From positions 5,418,840-5,482,839 of the forward strand of contig NZ_CP162487.1 in assembly GCF_041240605.1 (NCBI RefSeq): DNA of 64,000 bases. Reading direction: 5' to 3'. Source of the DNA: Xanthomonas sp. DAR 80977 (GTDB taxonomy: Bacteria > Pseudomonadota > Gammaproteobacteria > Xanthomonadales > Xanthomonadaceae). The notes under the pieces were generated by a model. It was not told the origin of the DNA. It was given only the letters and a program-made list of their open reading frames with translations, and made no database searches. The position numbers and the translations under genes are program-made. How positions within the stretch are numbered: position 1 is the first letter of the stretch; the number at the start of each line of letters is the position of its first letter. This document shows, in pieces, positions 26,339 through 35,695 of this stretch.

Positions 26339-26344
26339 TAGAAT
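26339..26344 (+). promoter_or_regulatory. Candidate -10 element (TAGAAT)
   Basis: TAGAAT lies 31 bases before the ATG of the Sel1-like gene, leaving room for a short leader with GGGAAGAG as the ribosome-binding site. Confidence 0.4.
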
Positions 26345-26375
26345 CGCCAGCGATCGCACTCATGGGAAGAGTTAC

Positions 26376-27131
26376 ATGCATCAGTTCAAGGAATACGCCA
26401 TCGGTGGCTGCACCGCCCTGGCCTTCGCGGTTGCGCTCGCGCTGTCCGGCAACGCGGCCGCCGCCGACAATGCGCGCACGTTCGAGGACATCCCGGCGCA
26501 GGTGCTGACCGACGGTTTCCTCGAGGCGCATCTGGACCTGTTCTACCGCCGCGCCGGCATCCGCGCCGACAAGAAGGGCGAGTTCGCCGAGGCCAAGAAG
26601 AACTACCTGCTCGCCGCGCGCTACGCCGACAAGCCCTCGCAGGCGCGACTGGGCGAGATGTACTGGGAAGGCCAGGGCGTGGCGAGCGACCGCGCGATGG
26701 GATTCCTGTGGATGGCGCTGGCCTCCGAGCGCGGCTACGAGGCGTTCACCGCGCGCAAGATGGAGTACTGGAACCAGCTGACCCCGGAAGAGCGCCAGCG
26801 CGCGATCAAGCAGGACAAGAAGATGCTGGCCACGTATGGCGACCAGGTAGCCAAGCCGCGCCAGGAAGCGGTGCTGCGCCGCGAAGCCGGGCGCAGCACC
26901 GGCAGCATGCTCGGCCACTCCGGTGCCTCCGGCCTGCAGATCAACGGCCCGCGCGGCGGCAGCATCGATCCGGAAGTGTTCTACGCCAAGGAATTCTGGG
27001 AACCGGCGGCGTACTGGAAGCTGCAGGACCGGGTCTGGGACGGCCGCACGCCCGGCCGCGTGGACATCGGCGACGTCGAGGACATCACCCAGGAACCCGC
27101 GCCGACGCCGCAGCAACCGGCCAAGCCCTGA
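26376..27131 (+). CDS. Exported Sel1/TPR-like repeat protein
   Basis: This encodes 251 residues. A signal peptide covers residues 1-32 (membrane stretch CTALAFAVALALSGNAAAAD). The mature part contains two helical repeat-like units, AEAKKNYLLAARYADKPSQA and ARLGEMYWEGQGVASDRAMG, with the G-x-G-V spacing of Sel1 repeats. A Lys/Arg-rich linker and a C-terminal region ending in Pro/Gln follow. ATG at 26376 has GGGAAGAG upstream. Such proteins usually mediate protein contacts in the periplasm; the partner is unknown. The gene stands alone. Confidence 0.8.
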   Translation: MHQFKEYAIGGCTALAFAVALALSGNAAAADNARTFEDIPAQVLTDGFLEAHLDLFYRRAGIRADKKGEFAEAKKNYLLAARYADKPSQARLGEMYWEGQGVASDRAMGFLWMALASERGYEAFTARKMEYWNQLTPEERQRAIKQDKKMLATYGDQVAKPRQEAVLRREAGRSTGSMLGHSGASGLQINGPRGGSIDPEVFYAKEFWEPAAYWKLQDRVWDGRTPGRVDIGDVEDITQEPAPTPQQPAKP

Positions 27132-27177
27132 GCCGGCTGCAGTGCGCGGCGCCGGACACGCCGCGGCGCCGCCAAAA

Positions 27178-27627
27178 GCATCGGGACTGAAGTCCCTCCC
27201 ACAGTGCATCCCGGCTTGCTCTACGCAAGCCTCTGTAGGAGCGGCTTCAGCCGCGACGAGCGAAGCCCGGCAGTTTCAGCGCACCGCAAAAAAGCATCGG
27301 GGTTGAAACCCCTCCTACAGTGCACCCGGCCTGCTCTCCGCAGATCCCTGTAGGAGCGGCTTCAGCCGCGACAAGCGAAGCCCAACAGTTCAGCGCACCG
27401 CAAAAAGCATCGGGATTGAAACCCCTCCCACAGTGCACCCGTCTTGCTCTCCGTAGCTCCCTGTAGGAGCGGCTTCAGCCGCGACGAGCGGAGCCCAACA
27501 GTTTCAGCACACCGCAAAAAGCATCGGGGTTGAAACCCCTCCTACAGTGCACCCGGCCTGCTCTTCGCAGATCCCTGCAGGAGCGGCTTCAGCCGCGACG
27601 AGCGAAGCCCGGCAGTTTCAGCGCATC
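27178..27627. repeat. Tandem array of four ~114-base double-REP units
   Basis: Units begin at 27178, 27294, 27407 and 27521, with a period of 113-116 bases. Each unit has GCATCGGG, then a TTGAAACCCCTCCTACAG half, a short spacer (CCGGCCTGCTCTCCGCAG-like), an inverted TGTAGGAGCGGCTTCAGCCG half, GCGACGAGCGAAGCCC, and a GCACCGCAAAAA tail. Units differ by single substitutions and small indels. It fills most of the gap between the Sel1-like gene and opgD. Nothing else is seen in 27132-27728. Confidence 0.93.
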
Positions 27628-27728
27628 GGATTGCGCGTCGCCACCGATCAGCCACCACGCGCAACAGGCCAACGCACACACCGATGCCGCCCGGCGATAC
27701 CGCGCCGGGCGACATCGCCCGGCCGTAC

Positions 27729-29333
27729 TCAATACAGCTTGCGCTCGGCCGCCGGCGGCGGCGTCCACTGGTACAGCCAGGTCTCGGTCAGCGGCTTGTC
27801 GCCGGCGCGCAGGAACAGGCGGATGTCGATCTGCTGGGTGCCCTCGTCCGGCGGCACCACGTCGAACATCGCGCGATAGCCGGAGAGTTCGTGCAGCGGC
27901 CGCGCCGAGACGATCTCGGTGCTGCCGCGGCTCAGCTGCAGCACCGCCTCGACCTTGGCGTCCTTGTCCTTGCCCAGCGCGGCCAGCTCGCCGCCGACGA
28001 AGTCCACCGCGAAGCGCCAGGAGAAATGGCTGCGCTTCTGCCCGACCACGCCGCCCAGGCCGGTGCGCGTGGCCACGCAATGCGCCAGCGGCGAAGACGC
28101 CGGCGGCTGCGCGCCCCAGTACAGGCGATAGCCGAACAGCAGTTCCTGCCCGGGCTGCGGCTTTTCCTGCGGATTCCAGAACGCGACGATGTTGTCGAAG
28201 GTCTCGTCCACGGTGGGGATCTCCACCAGCTGCACCGACCCCTTGCCCCAGCCCTGCTTCGGTTCCACCCACAGGCACGGGCGCTTCTCGTAGTACACGC
28301 CGTCGTCGTGGTAGTGGTCGAAATTGCGGTCGCGCTGCAGCAGGCCGAAGCCGCGCGGGTTCTCGTCGACGAACATGTTGAAGCGCAGCTGCGGCGGATT
28401 GCACAGCGGCCGCCAGATCCATTCGCCGCCGCCGGTCCACATCGCCAGGCCGTCGGTATCGTGGATTTCCGGGCGCCAGTCCCAGTCCATGCGGCGGTCG
28501 TTCTCGCCGACCTGGTACATGCTGGTGCACGGCCCCAGGCCCAGCCGCTCGATGGTCTTGCGCGGGTACAGCGCGCTGTCGATGTCCATCAGCAGCACGT
28601 CGCCGTTGGTGATCGCGAAGCGGTAGGCGCCGGCCACGCTCGGCGAGTCGAGCAGCGCGTACACCACCACCGTGTCCGAACCGGCCTTGGGCTGCTCCAG
28701 CCAGTAGGCGATGAAGTCCGGGAATTCCTCCGGCCCGCCGGTGCCGGTATCGATCGCCAGGCCGCGCGCGGACTGGCCGTACTGGCCTTCCTTGCCCACC
28801 GCGCGGAAATAGCTGGCGCCGAGGAACGCGGCGAAGTCGCGGTCGGTGTCCTGCTTGGTGTTGAGGCGGAAGCCGGCGAAGCCCAGCTCCTTGGGCAGGT
28901 GCTTGCCCTGCAGGCCGCTGCTGCCGTAGTCGAACGCGGCGCCGTCGTAGGCCAGTTCCTGCGCCTGCCCGTCGACCAGGTCGAACATGTGCACCGGCGA
29001 CTTGAAGTACAGGCCCAGGTGGAAGAACTTGGCCTGGAACTTCGACGCCTTGTCCACCGCCCACAGCGCGTGGTCCTGGCGGTAGCGGATCGACTGGTAC
29101 TGGTCCCAGTTCAGCGCTTCCAGCGGTCCAGGCAGCACCCGCTTGTGGCTCTGGTACGGCGCCTGGGCCATGGCCCGGGCGTGGCCCTTGAGCCAGGCAT
29201 AGTCGAAGGGCTGCGGCTTGCCCAGGCGGCGCAGGCCGACCGCGGGCGAGGCCTGGCCGAGCATCGGCATCGCGGGCAAGCCCATGGCGGCGAAGGCGGC
29301 GGCGGCGTTCTTGAGGAAATCGCGTCGTTGCAT
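27729..29333 (-). CDS. opgD: Glucan biosynthesis protein D (OpgD/MdoD)
   Basis: This encodes 534 residues. The N-terminus MQRRDFLKNAAAAFAAMG is a twin-arginine (Tat) signal, as in known OpgD proteins. The rest matches the periplasmic glucan synthesis family (OpgG/OpgD), with YQSIRYRQDHALW, HLGLYFKSPVHM, GASYFRAVG, YGQSARGLAIDT and the C-terminal FAVDFVGGEL. It acts in making osmoregulated periplasmic glucans. ATG at 29333 is chosen because it begins the twin-arginine signal; frames continue to a TTG at 29372. Export would need the TatABC system found at 12.8-14.3 kb. opgG and opgH are not in the window. Confidence 0.95.
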   Translation of the reverse strand: MQRRDFLKNAAAAFAAMGLPAMPMLGQASPAVGLRRLGKPQPFDYAWLKGHARAMAQAPYQSHKRVLPGPLEALNWDQYQSIRYRQDHALWAVDKASKFQAKFFHLGLYFKSPVHMFDLVDGQAQELAYDGAAFDYGSSGLQGKHLPKELGFAGFRLNTKQDTDRDFAAFLGASYFRAVGKEGQYGQSARGLAIDTGTGGPEEFPDFIAYWLEQPKAGSDTVVVYALLDSPSVAGAYRFAITNGDVLLMDIDSALYPRKTIERLGLGPCTSMYQVGENDRRMDWDWRPEIHDTDGLAMWTGGGEWIWRPLCNPPQLRFNMFVDENPRGFGLLQRDRNFDHYHDDGVYYEKRPCLWVEPKQGWGKGSVQLVEIPTVDETFDNIVAFWNPQEKPQPGQELLFGYRLYWGAQPPASSPLAHCVATRTGLGGVVGQKRSHFSWRFAVDFVGGELAALGKDKDAKVEAVLQLSRGSTEIVSARPLHELSGYRAMFDVVPPDEGTQQIDIRLFLRAGDKPLTETWLYQWTPPPAAERKLY

Positions 29334-29391
29334 GGGCCGGATCGAAGCGGAAAGGGGCTCCATCATAGACAAGCCGCGTTAAACGCGAGAG

Positions 29392-30492
29392 CTACTGCGT
29401 GGTGCAGGCCCCCGCCAACGCCAGCGCCGCGGCGTGCCCGCACAGGAAGCTGCGCTGCTGCGCCGGGTCGTCGCCGCCGGCATAGTCCAGCAAGGTCCAC
29501 TGTTCCTCGGCCTGCATGCGCTGGCCCGGCGCCAGGCTCCGGTACGGTGCGTGCACCTCCATTTCCAGCAGGCCGCCGCCCGGGTCCGCCACCGACGCAT
29601 CCAGGTAGAACTCGACCTGGCCCTGCTCGGGATGGATGCGCGCGCGCGGCTGGTGCGCGAAGCGGATCACCCAGGCCTGGCCGCCGGAAAAGGCGGCGAT
29701 CCAGCCGGCCGACGGCTGCAGCAGCAACTTGCCACGCTGTCCGGCGCTGCCCGGCGGCGCGGCGGCCAGCGCCATCACCCCGTCCTGCAGTGCGTACTGC
29801 GGCGGCGCGTAGCCGGCGCCATCGCTGGGCTGCACGCGGATGTCGGCGGCGGCCGCAACCGGCACCAGCACCCGCGTGGCCGCGCTGACCCGGGTGTTGA
29901 ACCACAGGTCCCAGGCCACCGCGGTCTTGCGCACGTTCCGTGCCTGGACCTGCAACACCACGCTGTCGGCGCGCTGCGGCGACAGCGCGAAGGTCTTGAG
30001 CAGGCGCACGCCGCTGACCGGGCTGTCCACGCCGCGCAGTTGCAGGCGCTGCGGCGAGCGCGCGACGACGCTGGTGGTGGCGAAGCTCAGGTACGGGTCC
30101 GGCGGCCAGTTCGCATGCGCCGCACGCCGCGCCGGATTGGCGTCCTGGTGTTGCCACCAGGCGCTCTGCGGCCCGACCCAGACGTCGTGGCCGAAATACG
30201 GAATATCGTCGGCGCTCGCGCTGACGGTCGGCAACGGCTGGCGCTGCACCGCGTCGCCTAGCTTGATCAGGTTCGGTCCACCGCTGCGCTGGAAGCCCAG
30301 CACGCGCCCGCCCAGGGTCGGCGTCACCGTGAACCGGACCACGCCGTTGTCCATGTTCCAGGGCGCAGTCGCATCGGTGCCAGGCGCAGGCGCAGTTGCC
30401 GGGGCGGCGGCGGCGAGCAGCGGCCAGGCACCGAGAAGCGCGAGCAGCGCCGCGCGCGGGCGCCACCGTCCATTCTGCGTATCGGTGCGCAT
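29392..30492 (-). CDS. Exported DUF4380-like protein
   Basis: This encodes 366 residues. A signal peptide covers about residues 1-30 (ALLALLGAWPLLAAAAPA). The mature part is beta-rich, with MDNGVVRFTVTPTLGGRVLGFQRSG near the start, which resembles DUF4380 and galactose-mutarotase-like folds. FGHDVWVGPQSAWWQHQ and the C-terminal LDYAGGDD also stand out. These suggest carbohydrate binding, but no catalytic residue can be assigned. It lies 58 bases upstream of opgD on the same strand, so the two may be co-transcribed. A link to periplasmic glucan metabolism is only a suggestion. Confidence 0.62.
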   Translation of the reverse strand: MRTDTQNGRWRPRAALLALLGAWPLLAAAAPATAPAPGTDATAPWNMDNGVVRFTVTPTLGGRVLGFQRSGGPNLIKLGDAVQRQPLPTVSASADDIPYFGHDVWVGPQSAWWQHQDANPARRAAHANWPPDPYLSFATTSVVARSPQRLQLRGVDSPVSGVRLLKTFALSPQRADSVVLQVQARNVRKTAVAWDLWFNTRVSAATRVLVPVAAAADIRVQPSDGAGYAPPQYALQDGVMALAAAPPGSAGQRGKLLLQPSAGWIAAFSGGQAWVIRFAHQPRARIHPEQGQVEFYLDASVADPGGGLLEMEVHAPYRSLAPGQRMQAEEQWTLLDYAGGDDPAQQRSFLCGHAAALALAGACTTQ

Positions 30493-30881
30493 GGCGAACC
30501 TGCGATCGAGGAAGGAAGCGCGATTGTGGCGGCTATGCGGCCGCGGCGACAGTCGCTCGCCCGCGCAGGCGCGCCGTTGCGCTCGACGCACTCCGGCCGT
30601 CGCGCCTGGCGCAGGCGCATGCGCGGCTTCGGCAACGGATTGATCCGAACACCTGCACGTATCGCAGCAGCGAAGACGACGGTCGCCGCGATCTCGGTCG
30701 CCATTGGCCAAGTCCTCGAACAGGTGCCGCAGCTCCGCCGCTTCCCGGCGCAGGGTGGCCCGGGAACGATAGGTGGCGCTGGTGCCGCCATGGCGCTCGG
30801 CCGTTCGGCAAGCATGGCGCTCGCTGCTGCGCCCGCGACGTCACCGGACGGGTTGCGCCGCGCGCCCGCGCGGTGTGCCGC
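30493..30881. other. Intergenic gap, nothing recognised
   Basis: This 389-base GC-rich stretch lies between the DUF4380-like gene and the end of the phosphatase gene. Open frames are present on both strands but none has a signal, motif or good start. It should contain the DUF4380-like gene promoter. Confidence 0.4.
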
Positions 30882-31229
30882 TCAAGGCGCCGGATGACGG
30901 CGCGGCAGGTGCGGCGTCACCGCCTGCTGCAGCCGCCGGACCAGCGCCGGATCCATGAACGCATAGTCGTCGGGGATGTCCAGGCAGACGACGCGCTTGC
31001 CGCCCAGATGGCGCTGGAACGCGGCCGCCAGCTTGCTGCGGTGGCGCCGTTCCATCACGAAGATCAGGTCGGCCCAGGCCAGCAGCTCCGGCGTCACCGC
31101 GGTGTCGGCATCGGCGTTGACCCCGGCCGAGGCGGTCTCGATGCCGGGCCAGTCGGCGAACAGCTGCTCGGCGGTCGGGCTGCGCAACCGGTTGCGGGCG
31201 CACAGGAACAGGACATGGCGAACGGGCAC
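30882..31229 (-). CDS. Low-molecular-weight phosphatase family protein
   Basis: This encodes 115 residues from a GTG start (PVRHVLFLCARNRLRSPTAEQ). The active-site loop CARNRLRS fits the CX5R(S/T) phosphotyrosine phosphatase signature at about residues 10-17. The second half contains FVMERRHRSKL in place of the usual DP-containing general acid region, so catalysis should not be assumed. Short proteins of this kind are common in Xanthomonadaceae. It lies 152 bases downstream of the Ser/Thr kinase on the same strand; a functional opposition to that kinase is speculative. Confidence 0.8.
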   Translation of the reverse strand: MPVRHVLFLCARNRLRSPTAEQLFADWPGIETASAGVNADADTAVTPELLAWADLIFVMERRHRSKLAAAFQRHLGGKRVVCLDIPDDYAFMDPALVRRLQQAVTPHLPRRHPAP

Positions 31230-31381
31230 GGCGCGGCGGGTCGGAGGGCGGTGGCCAATGGTAGCGGCGATCGCCGGCCGTTCGCAGACGCCGATCCCGG
31301 CAGGCAGGCCGCCGTCGCCGCCAAGGACGCAGGTCCGCGGCCGCCGCGGCCGCGCTGCGAGCGCCGTTTCGTGGTCGAGAC

Positions 31382-34228
31382 TCACCGCGCGGCGGTCAGC
31401 ACCGCCGGAGCGCCGCAAGCCGCACTCAGCCCCTCCACCTCGTGCACCAGCGTGCCGCCCTGCGGCTGCGCCTGCGCCAGTTCGCGCTGCAGCGCCTGCA
31501 GTTCGCCACGCCCGCTGCCGGCGCCGTTGCGGCGTTGGCAATGGAGTTCGGCGGCGTAGGCGCGGGCGCGCCAGCGCAGCTTGCGGCTCTCGATGCCGTC
31601 CCCGCCCAGCCGCGCCTGCAGCTCCAGTTCGCGCAGCGCCTGCGTGTCGCGGCCGAGCCGGCCCAGGTTGCGCGCCCAGGCCACGCGCACCGCGCGGGTG
31701 CGTGGATGGGTCGGGCCGTAGCCGCTTTCGGTGCGGCGCAGCGCCTGCGCCAGCAGCACGTCGGCCTGCCGCGGTTCGCCCAGCGCGGCACGCGCCTCGG
31801 CGATCAGCCGCTCGCTGTCGCCGACCGCCGGATTGTTCTGGCCCAGTTGCGCGATCCAGCGCGCGCGCGCTTCGTACAGCGGCGCCAGCGCATCGCGGTA
31901 ACGGCCCGCGGCCGACAGCGCCAGGCCCTGGTTGAGCAGCATGTACGGCAGCAGCGCCTGGCTGTCGGGCGCGCGCAGGATCGCGACCGAGCGGTCCATG
32001 TCGGCGATCGCCTGCGCATCCTGGCCGCGCTCCAGTTCCAGCATCGCCAGCGAACTCCAGCTCATGCCGGTGTCGCGATGCGCCGGCCCCAGCCGCTCCA
32101 CGGTCAGCGCATGCGCGGCGCGCAGTTCGCGTTCGGCGATGTCCAGGCGGCCCTGGTCGATCATCACCGCCGCGCGCAGCCGCCGCAGCCCCAGGCTGAC
32201 CGGGTGGCGATCGCCGTTCAAGCTGCGCGACAGGGCCAGCGCCGCGCTCACCGCCTGCTCGGCCTGGTCGACGTCGCCGCGATCGCGGTAGGCCACGCCC
32301 AGGCTGCGCAGCAGGTTGACGCTGAGCGGATGCCGCGGTCCGGCCTGGCGGTCGAGCAGGGCCAGGGCCTGCAGGTAGCCGGCGATCGCCGCATCGGTGT
32401 GGCCGACGTCGCTGTCCATCGAGGCGATGTCGGTCATGCTCTCGACGATGCCGGCCGGATCCTTCAGCACGTCGCGGTGCAGCGCCAGCGCGCGCTCGAA
32501 CCAGGTCCGCGCCGGCGCGCGTTCGCCGAGCACGCGCCGGCAGCGCCCCAGCTGCGAGAAGAAGCCGGCGGCCTGCAGCGGCAGCTGCGCCTGCGCCTGC
32601 TGCGCCTGCGCCGCCAGCGGCTGCAACACCGCCACGCACTCCTGCGAACGGCTCAGCAGGCGCAGCGCGCGGCCGTGTTGCGCCGCCGCTTCCAGGCGCA
32701 GCGCCAGCGGCACGTCGTCCTGCGTGGCCAGCAGCGTGCGCTGCCGTTCCAGCAGCAGCAGCGCCTCGCGATAGTCGCCCAGGCCGATGCGCAGGCGCGC
32801 GATCACGCCCTGCAGTTCCGCCCGTGCCAGCGGCTGCCGCAGCAGTTCGCGTTCGCCGCGCTGTTCGCCGCTGGCGAGCAGGCCGCGCAGGTCGAAACCG
32901 TCGCCGCGCTGCGCGTTGCCGGCGCGATCGAACAGGCCGATCACGAAATCCTGCATGGCCTGCGCGCGCACCGTCTCGCGGTGCGCCTCGCGCACCTGCC
33001 ACAGCGCCACGCCGACCGCGCCGAGCAACGCGGCCGTGGTCGCGCTGCCGATCAGCAGGCTCCAGCGATGCCGCTGCAGGTACTTGCGCAGGCGGTAGGC
33101 CACGCCCCGCGAGCGCGCCTGCACCGGCCGCCCCTGCAGGTAGCGGCGCAGGTCCTGGGCCAGCGCCTCGGCCGAGGAATAGCGCTGCGCCAGCGGCTTC
33201 TGCAGCGCCTTGAGCAGGATGTTGTCCAGGTCCCCGCGCAGCCGCCAGGCCAGGCGCCGCGCCTCGGCCGGATCGCGCTGCCCCTGCTGCGCGGCGCGCA
33301 CCACGGCCGCCGACGGCCGCGGCGCCTCCACCGCCAGGATCGCGCGCTCCCATTCGGCATCGCTGCTGCGGCGCAGGTGGTAGGGCTTCTGGTCGGTGAG
33401 CAGTTCGTACAGCACCACGCCCAGCGAATACACGTCGGTCATTGTGGTGATCGGTTCGCCGCGCACCTGCTCCGGCGCCGCGTAGTGCAGGGTGAAGGCG
33501 CGGATCTCGGTGCGCGGATGCGGATCGGCCGCGGCGTCGGTCTCGGTGTCGAGCAGCTTGGCGATGCCGAAGTCGAGCAAGCGCACCTCGCCTGCGGCGT
33601 TGACCAGGATGTTCGACGGCTTCAGGTCGCGATGCACGATCAGGTTGGCGTGCGCATGGCTGACCACCTCGCACACCTGCAGGAACAGCTGCAGCCGCGC
33701 GCTCACCGACAGGTGCAGGCGCTGGCAGTAGTCGGTGAGCGGCTCGCCTTCGACATAGGCCAGCGCCAGGTAGGGGCGCCCGTCGTTGGCGATGCCGGCG
33801 TCGAGCAGCCGCGCCAGGTTCGGATGCTCCAGCCGCGCCAGGATCTCGCGCTCGCGGGTGAAGCGCTGGCGCAGCGCCGCGTCGGCATAGCCGGGGCGCA
33901 GCAGCTTCAGCGCGACCTGGCGCTGGTACAGGCCGTCGGCCCGCTGCGCCAGCCATACCTGGCCCATGCCGCCTTCGCCGAGCAGGCACTCCAGCGCGTA
34001 CGGCCCGACCCGGCTGCCGGCGCACAGGCACTCGGTGGCGGTGGTCAGCAACGGCTCGCTGAGCAGGTCCGCGCCGGCCGCGTCCAGCGCCAGCATCCGC
34101 ACCAGTTCGTCGGCCATGGCCGGGTCGTGCGCATGCAGCTGCGCCAGCCGCGCCGCGCGCATGTCCGGGGCCAACTCCAGCAATTCGTCGAGCAACGGCG
34201 ACAGGCGTTGCCACTGCAGCGCATCCAT
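31382..34228 (-). CDS. Transmembrane Ser/Thr protein kinase with TPR C-terminus
   Basis: This encodes 948 residues. The Hanks-type kinase domain spans about residues 75-345: glycine loop LGEGGMGQVW, catalytic loop HRDLKPSN, DFG, and APEQ. One membrane helix follows at about residues 390-410 (LLIGSATTAALLGAVGVALW). The remainder, predicted outside the cytoplasm, is made of TPR-like helices rich in Ala/Leu/Arg. The ECF sigma gene lies 18 bases upstream in the same operon. Sigma/kinase pairs of this kind (ECF43 type, such as EcfK-PknS in X. citri) are known, where the kinase activates its sigma factor by phosphorylation. That mechanism is assumed here by analogy. Confidence 0.93.
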   Translation of the reverse strand: MDALQWQRLSPLLDELLELAPDMRAARLAQLHAHDPAMADELVRMLALDAAGADLLSEPLLTTATECLCAGSRVGPYALECLLGEGGMGQVWLAQRADGLYQRQVALKLLRPGYADAALRQRFTREREILARLEHPNLARLLDAGIANDGRPYLALAYVEGEPLTDYCQRLHLSVSARLQLFLQVCEVVSHAHANLIVHRDLKPSNILVNAAGEVRLLDFGIAKLLDTETDAAADPHPRTEIRAFTLHYAAPEQVRGEPITTMTDVYSLGVVLYELLTDQKPYHLRRSSDAEWERAILAVEAPRPSAAVVRAAQQGQRDPAEARRLAWRLRGDLDNILLKALQKPLAQRYSSAEALAQDLRRYLQGRPVQARSRGVAYRLRKYLQRHRWSLLIGSATTAALLGAVGVALWQVREAHRETVRAQAMQDFVIGLFDRAGNAQRGDGFDLRGLLASGEQRGERELLRQPLARAELQGVIARLRIGLGDYREALLLLERQRTLLATQDDVPLALRLEAAAQHGRALRLLSRSQECVAVLQPLAAQAQQAQAQLPLQAAGFFSQLGRCRRVLGERAPARTWFERALALHRDVLKDPAGIVESMTDIASMDSDVGHTDAAIAGYLQALALLDRQAGPRHPLSVNLLRSLGVAYRDRGDVDQAEQAVSAALALSRSLNGDRHPVSLGLRRLRAAVMIDQGRLDIAERELRAAHALTVERLGPAHRDTGMSWSSLAMLELERGQDAQAIADMDRSVAILRAPDSQALLPYMLLNQGLALSAAGRYRDALAPLYEARARWIAQLGQNNPAVGDSERLIAEARAALGEPRQADVLLAQALRRTESGYGPTHPRTRAVRVAWARNLGRLGRDTQALRELELQARLGGDGIESRKLRWRARAYAAELHCQRRNGAGSGRGELQALQRELAQAQPQGGTLVHEVEGLSAACGAPAVLTAAR

Positions 34229-34246
34229 GCGTGCTCCTTGTGCGTC

Positions 34247-34813
34247 CTAGTGATCCTGCATCGCCGCCAACAGGAAGATGCGCGCCTTTTGCCAGTCGCG
34301 GCGGATGCTGCGTTCGGAGCGCTGCATCAGCTCGGCGATCTCCTGTTCCGACAGCCCGGCGAAATAGCGCAGCTCCACCACCTTGGCCAGGCGCTCGTCG
34401 ATCGCCTGCAGCCGGTCCAGCGCCACGTCCAGCGCCAGCAGGTCCTCGTCCAGGCGCACCCCGCCGCTGTCCTCGGGAATCTCGGCGACGCGCTTGAGGT
34501 CGCCGCCGCGCTTGCGGGTCAGGCGGTTGCGCGCGTAGTCCACCACCACGCTGCGCATCGCCGAGGCGGCGTAGGCGAAGAAGTGCGCGCGGCCGTCGAA
34601 GCGGGCCATGCCGTGCGCGCCGAGCAGCTTCAGATAGGATTCGTGGACCAGCGAGGTCGCATCCAGGGTCTGGCTCTGCTGCCCGGCCAACTGGCGCCGG
34701 GCCATGCTGTGCAGCTCCTGGTAGAGGGTGCTGAGCACACGGTCCAGCGCCGCGCGGTCGCCGCCGCGCGCGGCATCCAGCCACACGGTGATCTCGGGTG
34801 CGGTCTCTACCAC
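34247..34813 (-). CDS. ECF-type RNA polymerase sigma factor (TIGR02999/ECF43-like)
   Basis: This encodes 188 residues. Region 2 contains LYQELHSMARRQL, TSLVHESYLKLL and HFFAYAASAMRSVVVDYAR. Region 4 contains VVELRYFAGLSEQEIAELMQ and ERSIRRDWQKARIFL. These are typical of the subgroup paired with Ser/Thr kinases. No anti-sigma gene is adjacent; the neighbour is the kinase, 18 bases downstream. Control is therefore probably through phosphorylation. The target regulon cannot be seen. ATG at 34813 (MVETAPEITVWLD) is the natural start. Confidence 0.93.
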   Translation of the reverse strand: MVETAPEITVWLDAARGGDRAALDRVLSTLYQELHSMARRQLAGQQSQTLDATSLVHESYLKLLGAHGMARFDGRAHFFAYAASAMRSVVVDYARNRLTRKRGGDLKRVAEIPEDSGGVRLDEDLLALDVALDRLQAIDERLAKVVELRYFAGLSEQEIAELMQRSERSIRRDWQKARIFLLAAMQDH

Positions 34814-34882
34814 GGCGGTCTCTCCTCCGGCCGGGATTCGCGCGGACTATAACGCGGGCCGGCGGCCAGCGGCTGCCGTCCG

Positions 34883-35695
34883 TCAGCGCTGGCAGCTCCC
34901 GCACCAGACGCTGGCGCGCTGGCCGATGCTGGCATGCCGCAGCGGCCGGCCGCAGCGTTTGCAGGCCTCGCCCTCGCGGCCGTAGACCGCCAGTTCCTGC
35001 TCGAAATAGCCCGGCGCCCCGTCCGGGCTGATGAAGTCGCGCAAGGTGGTGCCGCCACGGGCGATGGCGTAGCCGAGGATCGCCTTGGCCGCCTCGGCCA
35101 GCCGCGCATAGCGTGCCCGCGAGACCTCCCCGGCCTCGCGCAGCGGACTGATACCGGCCTGGAACAGGCTTTCGGCGGCATAGATGTTCCCGACCCCGAC
35201 CACGATGCGTTGGTCCATCAGGAACGTCTTTACCGGCGCACTCCGGCCACGGCTGCGCCGGAACAGGTAATCGCCGTCGAATTCGTCCGACAGCGGCTCC
35301 GGCCCGAGTTCCTCCAGCAGCGGGTGGGTCTGGCCCGGCGCCTGCCACAGCAGGCAGCCGAAGCGGCGCGGATCGTTGAAGCGCAGCACGCGCCCGTCTT
35401 CCAGGCTGATGTCGACATGGTCGTGCGCCCGCGGCGGCGTGTCCCCGGGCAGCACGCGCAAGCTGCCGGACATGCCCAGGTGCAGCAGCGCGCTGCCGGC
35501 GGCGGTGTCCAGCAGCAGGTACTTGGCGCGGCGGCGGATGCCGTCGATGCGCTGCCCCGGCAACTGCTGCGCCACCTCCGGCGGGATCGGCCAACGCAGG
35601 TCCGGCCGGCGCAGGATCACGCCATGGATGCGCCGCCCCAGCAGATGCGGCTCCAGGCCGCGCCGGGTGGTTTCTACTTCGGGGAGTTCGGGCAT
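34883..35695 (-). CDS. mutM: Formamidopyrimidine-DNA glycosylase
   Basis: This encodes a 270-residue base-excision repair enzyme that removes 8-oxoguanine. PELPEVETTRRGL at the N-terminus provides the catalytic Pro and Glu. QRIVVGVGNIYAAESLF is the helix-two-turn-helix. The C-terminal zinc finger CKRCG...CGSCQR is intact. It acts on chromosomal DNA in the cytoplasm. It lies 69 bases upstream of the ECF sigma gene on the same strand. Confidence 0.97.
   Translation of the reverse strand: MPELPEVETTRRGLEPHLLGRRIHGVILRRPDLRWPIPPEVAQQLPGQRIDGIRRRAKYLLLDTAAGSALLHLGMSGSLRVLPGDTPPRAHDHVDISLEDGRVLRFNDPRRFGCLLWQAPGQTHPLLEELGPEPLSDEFDGDYLFRRSRGRSAPVKTFLMDQRIVVGVGNIYAAESLFQAGISPLREAGEVSRARYARLAEAAKAILGYAIARGGTTLRDFISPDGAPGYFEQELAVYGREGEACKRCGRPLRHASIGQRASVWCGSCQR

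Noticed and set aside
27178..27627. Possible CRISPR array
   Set aside because: Units are about 114 bases and almost identical along their whole length, with no unique spacers and no cas genes.
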